This document shows positions 7,387-15,479 of a stretch of 15,479 nucleotides of DNA, piece after piece; position 1 is the first letter of the stretch, and each line of letters starts with the position of its first letter. The translations under genes and the position numbers were made by a program. The notes beneath the pieces are model-generated. The model was not told the DNA's origin, made no database searches, and saw only the letters and a list, made by a program, of their open reading frames with translations. Source of the DNA: Gammaproteobacteria bacterium (lineage in GTDB: Bacteria > Pseudomonadota > Gammaproteobacteria > Steroidobacterales > Steroidobacteraceae); NCBI GenBank assembly GCA_030038645.1, contig JASHSR010000288.1, positions 1-15,479 of the forward strand, in the 5' to 3' direction.

Positions 7387-8799
7387 TCAGAGCGAGCGCA
7401 GAAAATTGATCAGATCCTGCTGATCCCGTGCGGAGAGCGCGTTGAAGCTCTGGATGACCTGATTCGCCTCGCTGCCCTGACTCGCATGATCCTCGATCGC
7501 CTGAACGAGATCGCTCGTGCGTCCGTCGTGCAGGAAGTAGACGCGCTGTCCGACTCCCCAGAGGGGCGCCGTGCGGAACTCGTCCGGTCCGGCGCTCCCC
7601 TGAGTGATGCCATCCGCCAGGCCCGTGCCCATGTGGTGCACCAACAGGTCGGAGTAGAGATCGACCCGCTGGTTCGAGAGAGCGACGCTCGGTACGGTCG
7701 CAGAGCCGCTCGCGACGGCGGCGCCGGTCATCAGAGTGGGCGTGTGACAGAGCGAGCAGCCGATGTTCTTGAATTGCGCCTCGCCGTTCTGCGTCGAGGC
7801 CGTCGCGGGCGCAGGTGCGGGTGGGGCGAGCAGGCGAATGAAGTTGGCGAACGCCTCGATGTCGGATAGCACGGCGGTCGCGGGAGAGGCGGAGAAGTTG
7901 CTCGTATCGTTGGGAGTGGCGTTGCCGCCCTGGCAGTTCGGCGTCTCGTCCCGCTCCTGCGGGAACAGTTGATTGGAGATTCCCATCTCGACGTTGTAGG
8001 CCTCTCCGGCGAACATCAGCAACGACTTGTTCTGCGCCTTCCATCCAAAGCGCGTGATCGTGCCGTCGTTCGCGCTCAGGTTGACGGTGCCCCCCTGCAC
8101 GGAATTCGCGTGCCCTCTCACTCCGGCCCGCGTCTTCGCCGACGCGTTGGCATTCATGTCGGCCAGAATGGCCGAATCCGGAATCGCCTCGATCAGACCG
8201 GCGCCGTACAACGGAGTCGGGATGCGAAAGACGACATTGCTGTTTCCGCCTTGACCGGTCACCGCGTCGCCCGCGGGAAGGAAGTCGGGCTGCGAGATAT
8301 CGCAACTTCCGGCGTCGGCTCGCCCGGTGATGACGAAAAGCGCGTGCACGCTACCGTCCGCGACCCCGTTCGATCGCACGAACCGCGCCTCTCGAATGGG
8401 CCCATTCGACGTAATGAACCAGGGTATCGTGTTCGTCGCGCCATCCGCGGTCGCAACGGCGATCAGCGGGTTCACGGCGGGGCTCGAGCCCCCCACGTAC
8501 GGCTGTATGTGGCAGGACGAGCACTGATTCGAGTTGAACCGCGGGCCGAGCCCGTTCCCCTCATTGCTGCTCGCGCCGGAGACGACCTCCACGGTCATAA
8601 AGCGCGACAATCCGTCCTGAAAGAACGCGAGCTCATCGGCGGTGAGCCCGGGGAGCGGCTGCGGCGAGCCGCCGTCCGTCGCGACCTGGCGTACGCCTGG
8701 ATCGATCGGTTGCGCGAGCGTCCGAGACGCAGACCCGCAGAATGCGCTCACAGCACACGCGATGATGGCAGTCGTAGAGACGGCATGCTGCTTGCTCAT
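7387..8799 (-). CDS. Di-haem c-type oxidoreductase (DHOR / putative thiol oxidoreductase family)
   Basis: A 470-residue exported cytochrome. Residues 1-30 form a signal peptide ending near ASRTLAQP, so the protein should be periplasmic. Two covalent haem motifs are present: CSSCH (C93, C96, H97), in the family context G-L-G-P-R-F-N-x-x-x-C-S-S-C-H-x-Q-P, and CSLCH (C348, C351, H352). The C-terminal GxVxFLHDGRTSDLxxAIxxH stretch and the final LSARDQQDLINFLRSL are typical of the family (Pfam PF06537 type). Such proteins are distant relatives of MauG and bacterial di-haem peroxidases; physiological partners are rarely known. The ATG at 8799 has a G-run Shine-Dalgarno about 9 nt upstream. A perfect sigma-54 motif lies about 40 bp ahead of the start, so transcription likely needs RpoN and an enhancer-binding activator. 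It stands alone between the exported protein upstream and the sigma-factor fragment downstream. Confidence 0.93.
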   Translation of the reverse strand: MSKQHAVSTTAIIACAVSAFCGSASRTLAQPIDPGVRQVATDGGSPQPLPGLTADELAFFQDGLSRFMTVEVVSGASSNEGNGLGPRFNSNQCSSCHIQPYVGGSSPAVNPLIAVATADGATNTIPWFITSNGPIREARFVRSNGVADGSVHALFVITGRADAGSCDISQPDFLPAGDAVTGQGGNSNVVFRIPTPLYGAGLIEAIPDSAILADMNANASAKTRAGVRGHANSVQGGTVNLSANDGTITRFGWKAQNKSLLMFAGEAYNVEMGISNQLFPQERDETPNCQGGNATPNDTSNFSASPATAVLSDIEAFANFIRLLAPPAPAPATASTQNGEAQFKNIGCSLCHTPTLMTGAAVASGSATVPSVALSNQRVDLYSDLLVHHMGTGLADGITQGSAGPDEFRTAPLWGVGQRVYFLHDGRTSDLVQAIEDHASQGSEANQVIQSFNALSARDQQDLINFLRSL

Positions 8800-8839
8800 C
8801 GGTTCGCCCCCCGGCGCGTGTCAAGCGTGGCGAAGATCG

Positions 8840-8856
8840 AGCAACAAGCGTGCCAA
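8840..8856 (-). promoter_or_regulatory. Sigma-54 (RpoN) -24/-12 promoter of the di-haem oxidoreductase
   Basis: Read on the minus strand the site is TTGGCACGCTTGTTGCT. It matches the sigma-54 consensus YTGGCACG-N4-TTGCW at every fixed position, with the required GG and GC exactly 10 bases apart. Transcription would start near 8829, leaving a 5' leader of about 30 nt with the ribosome site inside it. An inverted repeat at 8949-8974 (CGTCGT, 14 bases, ACGACG) lies roughly 95-120 bp upstream, the usual distance for an activator-binding site. Confidence 0.72.
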
Positions 8857-8948
8857 TGCGGCAGTTTGAATCGCGGACGAGCGTAACTGTTTGATAGAAT
8901 GGAATGCGCAGCGTCTACGCCGCCGCGGTTGCGGCAGTCGTCGGCGTC

Positions 8949-8974
8949 CGTCGTGTCGCTCGTTCCAGACGACG
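8949..8974. promoter_or_regulatory. Inverted repeat, candidate enhancer site for the sigma-54 promoter
   Basis: CGTCGT and ACGACG are perfect complements separated by 14 bases. The position upstream of the sigma-54 motif suits an enhancer-binding protein site. Six-base arms in GC-rich DNA can occur by chance. The rest of the 8,800-9,092 gap shows no supportable gene; a 65-codon minus-strand frame there lacks any recognisable domain or ribosome site. Confidence 0.25.
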
Positions 8975-9092
8975 ATCGAGCCGCGATGCGCAACTCATTG
9001 ACGCTGTGCTATTTGTGAGTGTCGCGGTCCGGGAACAGCATACGCGCGTCCGCCTGCCGCGCGTAATCCCGCCGTGGGCGAGCTCGCCCTGC

Positions 9093-10163
9093 CTATCTGC
9101 TCGCGATCGACATCACCATTCGATCGCGCATATCGACTTGCTCGACGTTGAGGTTCGTCTTGAGGTCCGAGGAGTAAAGCGCCTTGAGGTACGCGGTGTC
9201 GGCCTCGGTGAGCCCCTGGGGTTTCTCGCGCGTTCCGCACCCCGATGACAGGAGGTCAATGATGCTCGGCAGCTCGCTGCAGCCATCGAGCGCGCCCATC
9301 CGCGTGAGCGCGACCATCGCGATGTAGTCGGAAATCGCCCGCAGCGAGTCTGCAGCCACTTCGTCCGTGTCGACGATGACGAGGACGCGGAGGAGCTCGC
9401 TCGTGAGGCCCTTGGTGATGTAGCTTCCGGCAACGCCGCTCGGGGGGGATCCGCCGGGCACATCCACTTGCAAGCTGTTGCCGAACTGCGAAGGATCCCC
9501 CGGCATGACCTCCGCCGTGTTGAGGGCCTGGGCGGTCAGCTCGTCGAGCGGGACTCCCTGGTCGTCTCCGAGGGGTTGATCGAGGCCGCCGAGCGCGAAG
9601 ATGGGCAGATTCACGCCATCGACCGCTCTCGTTCCCGTGAGATACCAAGACTGAATGGCGTGGCGAAAGGTGGTGTAGTCCGCAGACCGCGACGACCCGA
9701 GAAGGGACGGATAGCCCTTGGCGATATGATTCAGCAGCTGCTGTGGCTGTGATGTGAACACGATTTCCACGTTGGCTTGGCACACCTTGCCCGTGCTCGG
9801 CGTCGGCGCGCCGACGCTCCGCGCGACCTCCGTGACGCGGCGCGAGACATACGCGCCGGCCGCGGGATTGAGGCCGGTCACGCGCGGACACACATTCAAT
9901 CGCCACCGCCCGATCTGATGGCTGACCTCGCTCGCCGCTCCATGCAACTTCACGAACTGCATGGCGGCACGTTTCAGCGTCTGCCGGTCGAGCTGTGAGG
10001 CGATGACAGGCGCTGGTTGCGGCGGATGCGAATCGTTGGAGGTCGGCGGATCGGAAGGCTGTGCCGCCGCGGCGCCAGCCGTGGCGAGCAGGGCGCCGAG
10101 AAGGACGGCCACCCAGCTGCAACTGGAGAGACACGGCGCGCGGTGTGCCAACGGGTGCCCCAT
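9093..10163 (-). CDS. Exported protein of unknown function
   Basis: A 356-residue protein with a clear Sec signal peptide: a short basic/polar start containing C11 and C15, a hydrophobic core (residues 17-29) and a probable cleavage after A34 (AAAAQ). The mature part begins with a Pro/Ser-rich stretch, then a conserved-looking block: helix with FVKLHGAA, R-W-R-L-N-V-C-P-R-V-T-G-L near residue 86-98, a V-S-R-R-V-T-E-V-A segment, and C-Q-A-N-V-E-I-V-F near residue 128. I recall this C-P-x-V-x-G-L...C-x-x-N-x-x-I-V-F pattern in uncharacterised secreted proteins of alphaproteobacteria, but no function is known to me. The two cysteines could form a disulfide. A third Cys pair appears near the C-terminus (C-S-E-L-P...S-G-C-G). 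The start is supported by GGAGGG 7-8 nt ahead of the ATG. It is a single gene, 222 bp downstream of the PhnA-like gene. Confidence 0.85.
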   Translation of the reverse strand: MGHPLAHRAPCLSSCSWVAVLLGALLATAGAAAAQPSDPPTSNDSHPPQPAPVIASQLDRQTLKRAAMQFVKLHGAASEVSHQIGRWRLNVCPRVTGLNPAAGAYVSRRVTEVARSVGAPTPSTGKVCQANVEIVFTSQPQQLLNHIAKGYPSLLGSSRSADYTTFRHAIQSWYLTGTRAVDGVNLPIFALGGLDQPLGDDQGVPLDELTAQALNTAEVMPGDPSQFGNSLQVDVPGGSPPSGVAGSYITKGLTSELLRVLVIVDTDEVAADSLRAISDYIAMVALTRMGALDGCSELPSIIDLLSSGCGTREKPQGLTEADTAYLKALYSSDLKTNLNVEQVDMRDRMVMSIASR

Positions 10164-10317
10164 TGTCAGCCCTCCGCCAACCAGCAGTCGTGACGCCCGT
10201 CATCATACTGCAAGGGCACTTCGGTGCGCCACCCGCGATTCGAGATCAAATTCCTCTTCGCCGATCACTGCGCGCGCAAGTGCCTGAATAGCGGTCACCC
10301 GGCTCGCCAGCCGCGCT

Positions 10318-10353
10318 CAAATCCCGACAACATGTGAGTTCCCGAGGGATTTG
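10318..10353. repeat. Inverted repeat with 8-bp arms, upstream of the exported protein
   Basis: CAAATCCC (10318-10325) and GGGATTTG (10346-10353) are perfect complements with a 20-base loop. It lies between the stop of the PhnA-like gene and the start of the exported-protein gene, about 155 bp ahead of the latter. It could be a hairpin in the transcript or an operator. It shares two bases with the next inverted repeat, so both RNA hairpins cannot fully form together. Confidence 0.45.
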
Positions 10354-10369
10354 TGACCGTTCCGTCACA
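10352..10369. repeat. Inverted repeat TGTGAC-N6-GTCACA
   Basis: A perfect 6-bp dyad with a 6-base centre, 17 bp past the TAA of the PhnA-like gene. The outer TGTGA/TCACA halves recall CRP/FNR-family half-sites, but the spacing is eight bases where those proteins use six. As a hairpin it could stop or protect the catalase/PhnA-like transcript; no U-run follows. The rest of 10,164-10,385 shows no gene. Confidence 0.45.
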
Positions 10370-10385
10370 TCATGAATGAACCCCC

Positions 10386-11297
10386 TTAGAGGTACGTCTC
10401 GCGCGCCCCGGCAGAGGCCGCCAATACGGCCACAATCGCGCCAAGCAGCAAGCTCCCAAAAATCGAGAATGCCGCAACCGACGTTGCGTGCGCGGCCGCG
10501 TCGGCCGCCTGCTGGGCCTTTGCTTCGGCCTGCCGTATCTCTTCCTTGGCTTGGCTCTCCATTTGTTGGATACGGGCCTTTGCCTGATCGGGAGTCGTGC
10601 CGGTCTCGGCGGCGACGAGAGCGGCGAGGCGGTCGCTATCCGGCGGGGAAAGCGTACCGTTACGGATGCCTTGGCCGATCAAGCGAGCGATCTCGGCTTT
10701 GCGCTGGTCCGATGTCATTTGCGCAGGATCGCCTCGCGGGGACGTGAGAGCGCTCTTGGCGCGATCGACCAGTTGCTGAGCTGTCGACTGCAAGGTGCTC
10801 GGAGAGGTCGTCCTGGCTGCGATGCCACCGGCCCCTCCGGCGAGGCTGCCAATGCCGCTGGCCGTCCCGCCGACGATCGAGGCAACGCCCGAACCGAGGG
10901 CAGACACCACGCCTCCGGCTACAGACCCCAATAGAACGGCGGCAATGAGCGTCGCCAGCGCCCAAACGGACAACCTATGTAACGCCGCATCGGCACGTTC
11001 CGTGACACCGGAGAGATGCGCAGCGACATAGGCGCCGATGGCGAGCGCGATCAAGTTCGACAAGAGCAGCCAGATCCCGGTGCCGATGCCGAAACTCGCG
11101 GCGCTCGGAGTCGATCCCTGAGCAAGGTTGACCGTGCTCGCTCCTATTGCAACGCCCAGCATGTTGAGGGTCATGGATACGACAACGGCGACGATGGCGC
11201 CGGCAAAGATGGCGCCCCAGGAAACTCTTCGCCGCAGGCTCGGCGGGGCTGCTTCAATGGGTAGGGCGCGATTTTCGATGGCAGTCGTGGACGACAT
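10386..11297 (-). CDS. PhnA-like integral membrane protein
   Basis: A 303-residue membrane protein. The first transmembrane hairpin (VSWGAIFAGAIVAVVVS onward, residues 25-50) and the SFGIGTGIWLLLSN/IGAYVAAHLSG segment (65-95) match the family commonly labelled 'PhnA-like protein' in rhizobia and relatives, a label with no proven link to phosphonate metabolism. A third helix (105-130) is followed by a Gly/Ala-rich run resembling a glycine zipper, a soluble Gln/Ala-rich part (about 165-270) likely to form helices or a coiled coil, and a C-terminal helix. The start is placed at the ATG at 11297, which has AGGAGG five bases upstream; the ATG at 11312 would place that ribosome site inside the gene. 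It follows the catalase stop by 66 bp on the same strand, so it probably belongs to the same stress operon. Function is unknown. Confidence 0.82.
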   Translation of the reverse strand: MSSTTAIENRALPIEAAPPSLRRRVSWGAIFAGAIVAVVVSMTLNMLGVAIGASTVNLAQGSTPSAASFGIGTGIWLLLSNLIALAIGAYVAAHLSGVTERADAALHRLSVWALATLIAAVLLGSVAGGVVSALGSGVASIVGGTASGIGSLAGGAGGIAARTTSPSTLQSTAQQLVDRAKSALTSPRGDPAQMTSDQRKAEIARLIGQGIRNGTLSPPDSDRLAALVAAETGTTPDQAKARIQQMESQAKEEIRQAEAKAQQAADAAAHATSVAAFSIFGSLLLGAIVAVLAASAGARETYL

Positions 11298-11309
11298 GGC
11301 ATCCTCCTG
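11298..11309 (-). promoter_or_regulatory. Ribosome binding site that decides the PhnA-like start
   Basis: On the minus strand AGGAGG lies five bases before the ATG at 11297. An upstream in-frame ATG at 11312 overlaps the purine run and has no Shine-Dalgarno of its own, so the shorter reading is preferred. Confidence 0.6.
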
Positions 11310-11363
11310 CATCCGCGGAAATGAGGGTCATCGTTCGGCTTTCGACATTCGCTTCGCTCGTCG

Positions 11364-13472
<2,109 letters not shown>

Positions 13473-13528
13473 GGCACGTTCCCTCGACTCCAGGCGAGCT
13501 GAGCCAGACAGCGGACATCCCTGAAGTG

Positions 13529-13542
13529 CCTTCGGCTGAAGG
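13529..13542. other. Short hairpin near the predicted catalase transcription start
   Basis: CCTTC-GGCT-GAAGG is a perfect five-base stem with a four-base loop. It falls at or just after the expected transcription start of the catalase promoter and may stabilise the 5' end or be an operator. Small size leaves chance possible. Confidence 0.3.
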
Positions 13543-13549
13543 ACCCTTC

Positions 13550-13574
13550 AACGGGCTGTTACGGACAAAGTTCC
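13550..13574 (-). promoter_or_regulatory. ECF/general-stress type promoter for the catalase
   Basis: On the minus strand GGAAC is followed after exactly 16 bases by CGTT. This equals the published consensus of the alphaproteobacterial general stress sigma factor EcfG, and the GGAAC element is shared with other ECF sigma factors. Start of transcription is expected near 13541, leaving a leader of about 70 nt before the catalase ATG. A stress-regulated catalase is a usual target, which supports the call. The rest of the 13,473-13,839 intergenic region shows no gene. Confidence 0.62.
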
Positions 13575-13851
13575 ACGTGCCCGTTTGTCACGCTGACGGC
13601 CGAGTGTTCGGGAAATCGCATCTCGCGCGCTCGGGCCCGCCCACTGGTTGCCGAGGCTGCGTTCCCGGCCGAGCTGCAACCTGACCTCAGATGAGCTGCC
13701 GGCTCTTCTCGATCAACGCACGGCAGCCTGCGGCGCTCGCTCCCAGCAGGGGTGGTGACGCGGCCTATCTGCCCGGCCGGAGGGGGATGGCTTTGCTAAG
13801 CGACGGGCTCGGGCGTACGCTGGGCACTATCCCTAAGGGGTGGGGCGTAGA

Positions 13852-15174
13852 ATGAAGAATGTGGACCTTCGTCATAGACTCGGGCCGATCCTCCCGCAGA
13901 TTCGAGAGCGAAGCCGAGAAGCGGAAAAGGCGCGCAGCATTCCCCCGAGGACCATCGAGGATCTCAAGGGTGCCGGGCTGTTTCGATCCTTCGTTCCGGC
14001 CGCCTTCGGCGGCAACGAAAGCGCGATTCTCCCCGTATATGACGCATTGATCGACCTGGGTACGGCGTGTACGTCGACCGCCTGGGTCGCATCGCTCTTC
14101 GTGATGCACGCCATCATGGTGCGATGGTTGAGTGAGCGCGCCCAGCGGGAAGTGTGGGCTGATGAACCGGATGCCCTGATTGCCTCCTCCGTCGCTCCGT
14201 TGGGCACGGTAACGCCGTGCGACGGAGGATTTCTCGTCAATGGCCGCTGGTCGTTCTCGAGCGGTGTCGATCACGCAAATTGGATCGTGCTGCTCGGAAC
14301 GGTAGCCGAAACCTCGAGGATCGGAAAGCCGAGCGTGCGGATCTGCCTGCTGCACGCTTCGGAGATCACGGTCGAGGACGATTGGCACGTCTCCGGTCTG
14401 CGGGCGACGGGGAGCAAATCGGTCAGCGTTCGCAACGTTGTCGTGCCCGAGTACCGCAGCGAGGATATGAGATCGATCCAAACGGGCCGGTTACATGGAC
14501 GCCGGAACGGTGTTCCCTCGATTCTGCGCGTGCCGTGGAGACCGTTTCTCAACTACACGTATTGCCCAGCGGCGATCGGCACGGTGCGCGCCGCTCTGGA
14601 GCATTATCGCGAGCGCACACTGACCCGAAGGGCCGCGTATACGGGGGAGCTGTTTCGAGCGAAACCCACGTCCTGGGTGCGACTTGCCCGCGCCGCTGCG
14701 GAACTGGACGCTGCGGAGCTGATTCTCCGGCGCGACATTGAGGATCTCGAACGCTATTCGGCTGTCGAGCGGAATCGCCGTCTCGCGATCGAAGCCCGCT
14801 CGGAATTTGGGGCGTCCCGTGTCGTCGAGCTGTGTCGCCGCGCCATAGAGATCGTGTACCGCGGAAGCGGCGCCGGCGCGCTCTATGAGAAGAGCCCGAT
14901 GCAGCGTTACTTCCGAGACGTCAACGCCATTACGCAGCACGCGGCTCTCGATATCGACGGCGCGTGCGAGCGATACGGACGAGCGCTCTTGACGACTGCA
15001 CCGAGCGCGGTAGTACAGATGCCGGAATACGCTGCGGCACCCGTGGCCATTCCCGCGTCGATGGGCCGTTCGACTCGCCGGACGGTGGGCGGCGAGGCAG
15101 ACCAGCCGCCGAGGCAGGTGGCCACGGCACTTACGGCGACGAGCAGAGAAGCTGCTGAAGCGCCTCGCGCCTGA
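13852..15174 (+). CDS. Flavin-dependent monooxygenase, acyl-CoA dehydrogenase fold (HsaA/HpaB-C2 type)
   Basis: A 440-residue protein of the group D flavoprotein monooxygenases, which hydroxylate phenolic or related substrates using reduced flavin supplied by a separate reductase. Seen in order: N-terminal helical domain with IEDLKGAGLFRSFVPAAFGG (about 35-54), T-A-C-T-S-T-A-W-V (about 71-79), a mid beta domain with L-V-N-G-R-W-S-F-S-S-G-V-D-H-A-N-W and W-H-V-S-G-L-R-A-T-G-S-K, and a C-terminal helical domain with SPMQRYFRDVNAITQHAAL. These are the family hallmarks; the acyl-CoA dehydrogenase catalytic Glu is not evident. Beyond R-Y-G-R-A-L-L the protein carries a tail of about 60 residues rich in Ala, Pro and Thr that I do not recognise and that most relatives lack. 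The ATG at 13852 is chosen because a G-rich ribosome site precedes it; the GTG at 13840 is possible. No flavin reductase is in the window. The substrate is unknown. Confidence 0.85.
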   Translation: MKNVDLRHRLGPILPQIRERSREAEKARSIPPRTIEDLKGAGLFRSFVPAAFGGNESAILPVYDALIDLGTACTSTAWVASLFVMHAIMVRWLSERAQREVWADEPDALIASSVAPLGTVTPCDGGFLVNGRWSFSSGVDHANWIVLLGTVAETSRIGKPSVRICLLHASEITVEDDWHVSGLRATGSKSVSVRNVVVPEYRSEDMRSIQTGRLHGRRNGVPSILRVPWRPFLNYTYCPAAIGTVRAALEHYRERTLTRRAAYTGELFRAKPTSWVRLARAAAELDAAELILRRDIEDLERYSAVERNRRLAIEARSEFGASRVVELCRRAIEIVYRGSGAGALYEKSPMQRYFRDVNAITQHAALDIDGACERYGRALLTTAPSAVVQMPEYAAAPVAIPASMGRSTRRTVGGEADQPPRQVATALTATSREAAEAPRA

Positions 15175-15479
15175 CGGTGTGGAATGCCGGCTCGTTGGCG
15201 CTGCGTTGGGCACGATCGGCTTTCCCGGTGTTTAGCGAGCCGACCGCTCGCTACCAACCGGCGCACCTAGGGCCGTCAAATCCCTACAGGTCGCTCGCGA
15301 CTCTGTCCTCGGCTTGACCACAAGGCTTTAGGGGAGGAGCCCGCAGGCCAATGCTCCAGTCGCGCGGACGCCGGCGGCCCCTCACCCTTCCGGCGGTATA
15401 AGCCGTCACCGATGTCATCGGAATAGACAAGCGTGCCCTTCCTGACAGAGGGGTAACAGTTTATTCCGGAGACATAGGT
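15175..15479. other. 305-bp stretch without a supportable gene
   Basis: No long frame with a ribosome site or family signature was found. It contains a hairpin (15233-15253), a CGCCGG/CCGGCG pair (15369-15374 and 15390-15395), a perfect 13-bp dyad CCGATG-T-CATCGG (15409-15421), and an AT-richer block at the extreme end (about 15450-15479) that may be part of an insertion sequence end. Confidence 0.5.
15233..15253 (+). terminator. Hairpin downstream of the flavin monooxygenase
   Basis: TAGCGAG and CTCGCTA form a perfect seven-base stem with a seven-base loop about 58 bp after the stop codon. Position fits a transcript end, but no T-run follows, so it may be a factor-assisted terminator or an operator. 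Confidence 0.4.

Noticed and set aside
5773..7869. Plus-strand open frame of 698 codons
   Set aside because: Mostly antisense of the MFS and di-haem genes with low-complexity Arg/Glu composition. Only the piece from 7234 to about 7374 has gene-like sequence and is reported separately as a sigma-factor remnant.
8796..8993. Minus-strand 65-codon frame upstream of the di-haem gene
   Set aside because: It overlaps the sigma-54 promoter and di-haem start, has no domain and no good ribosome site.
10352..10369. CRP/FNR binding site
   Set aside because: The half-sites TGTGA/TCACA are eight bases apart while CRP-family sites need six, so it is reported only as an inverted repeat.
13793..13821. Sigma-70 promoter TTGCTA-N17-TACGCT before the flavin monooxygenase
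   Set aside because: Spacing is right but the -10 element matches only half of the consensus; too weak to list in this base composition.

Overview
The window is 15.5 kb of high-GC DNA with dense coding in long frames, a Shine-Dalgarno-led gene style, a perfect sigma-54 promoter match, a clade 2 (HPII-type) catalase and a 'PhnA-like' membrane protein. This points to a proteobacterium. A GGAAC-N16-CGTT promoter in front of the catalase resembles the alphaproteobacterial general stress promoter, but other ECF sigma factors read similar sites, so alpha versus gamma is left open. No rRNA, tRNA, CRISPR array, complete transposon or phage gene was seen.

Left part (1 to about 7,130, GC about 70% in sampled lines). 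A large cytoplasmic hybrid histidine kinase (four PAS domains, kinase core, receiver, HPt) lies on the + strand and converges on a minus-strand cluster. That cluster reads, in transcription order, MFS transporter, DUF3237 protein, GMC-type flavoprotein oxidoreductase, and looks like a small uptake/efflux and oxidation operon of unknown substrate. A 33-bp degenerate tandem repeat fills the gap between the two convergent stop codons and repeats the kinase stop codon.

Junction (7,126 to 7,386). A 47-codon piece that reads like the N-terminus of an ECF sigma factor starts on the + strand and loses its resemblance at about 7,374, just before the stop of the next gene. GC appears to fall to about 58-65% from here on, so this may be the edge of a rearrangement or acquired segment.

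Right part (7,387 to 15,479). Minus strand: a periplasmic di-haem c-type oxidoreductase behind a perfect sigma-54 motif; an exported protein of unknown function; and a catalase followed by a PhnA-like membrane protein, probably one stress operon behind an ECF-type promoter. Divergent from the catalase, on the + strand, is a two-component-type flavin monooxygenase (acyl-CoA dehydrogenase fold) with an unusual C-terminal tail. The last 305 bp hold no gene; the extreme edge may be the start of an insertion sequence.

No single assembled novel system is evident. The most noteworthy items are the sigma-54 driven di-haem enzyme, the decapitated sigma factor at the composition boundary, the stop-codon tandem repeat, the uncharacterised secreted protein with paired inverted repeats upstream, and the MFS/DUF3237/GMC cluster.
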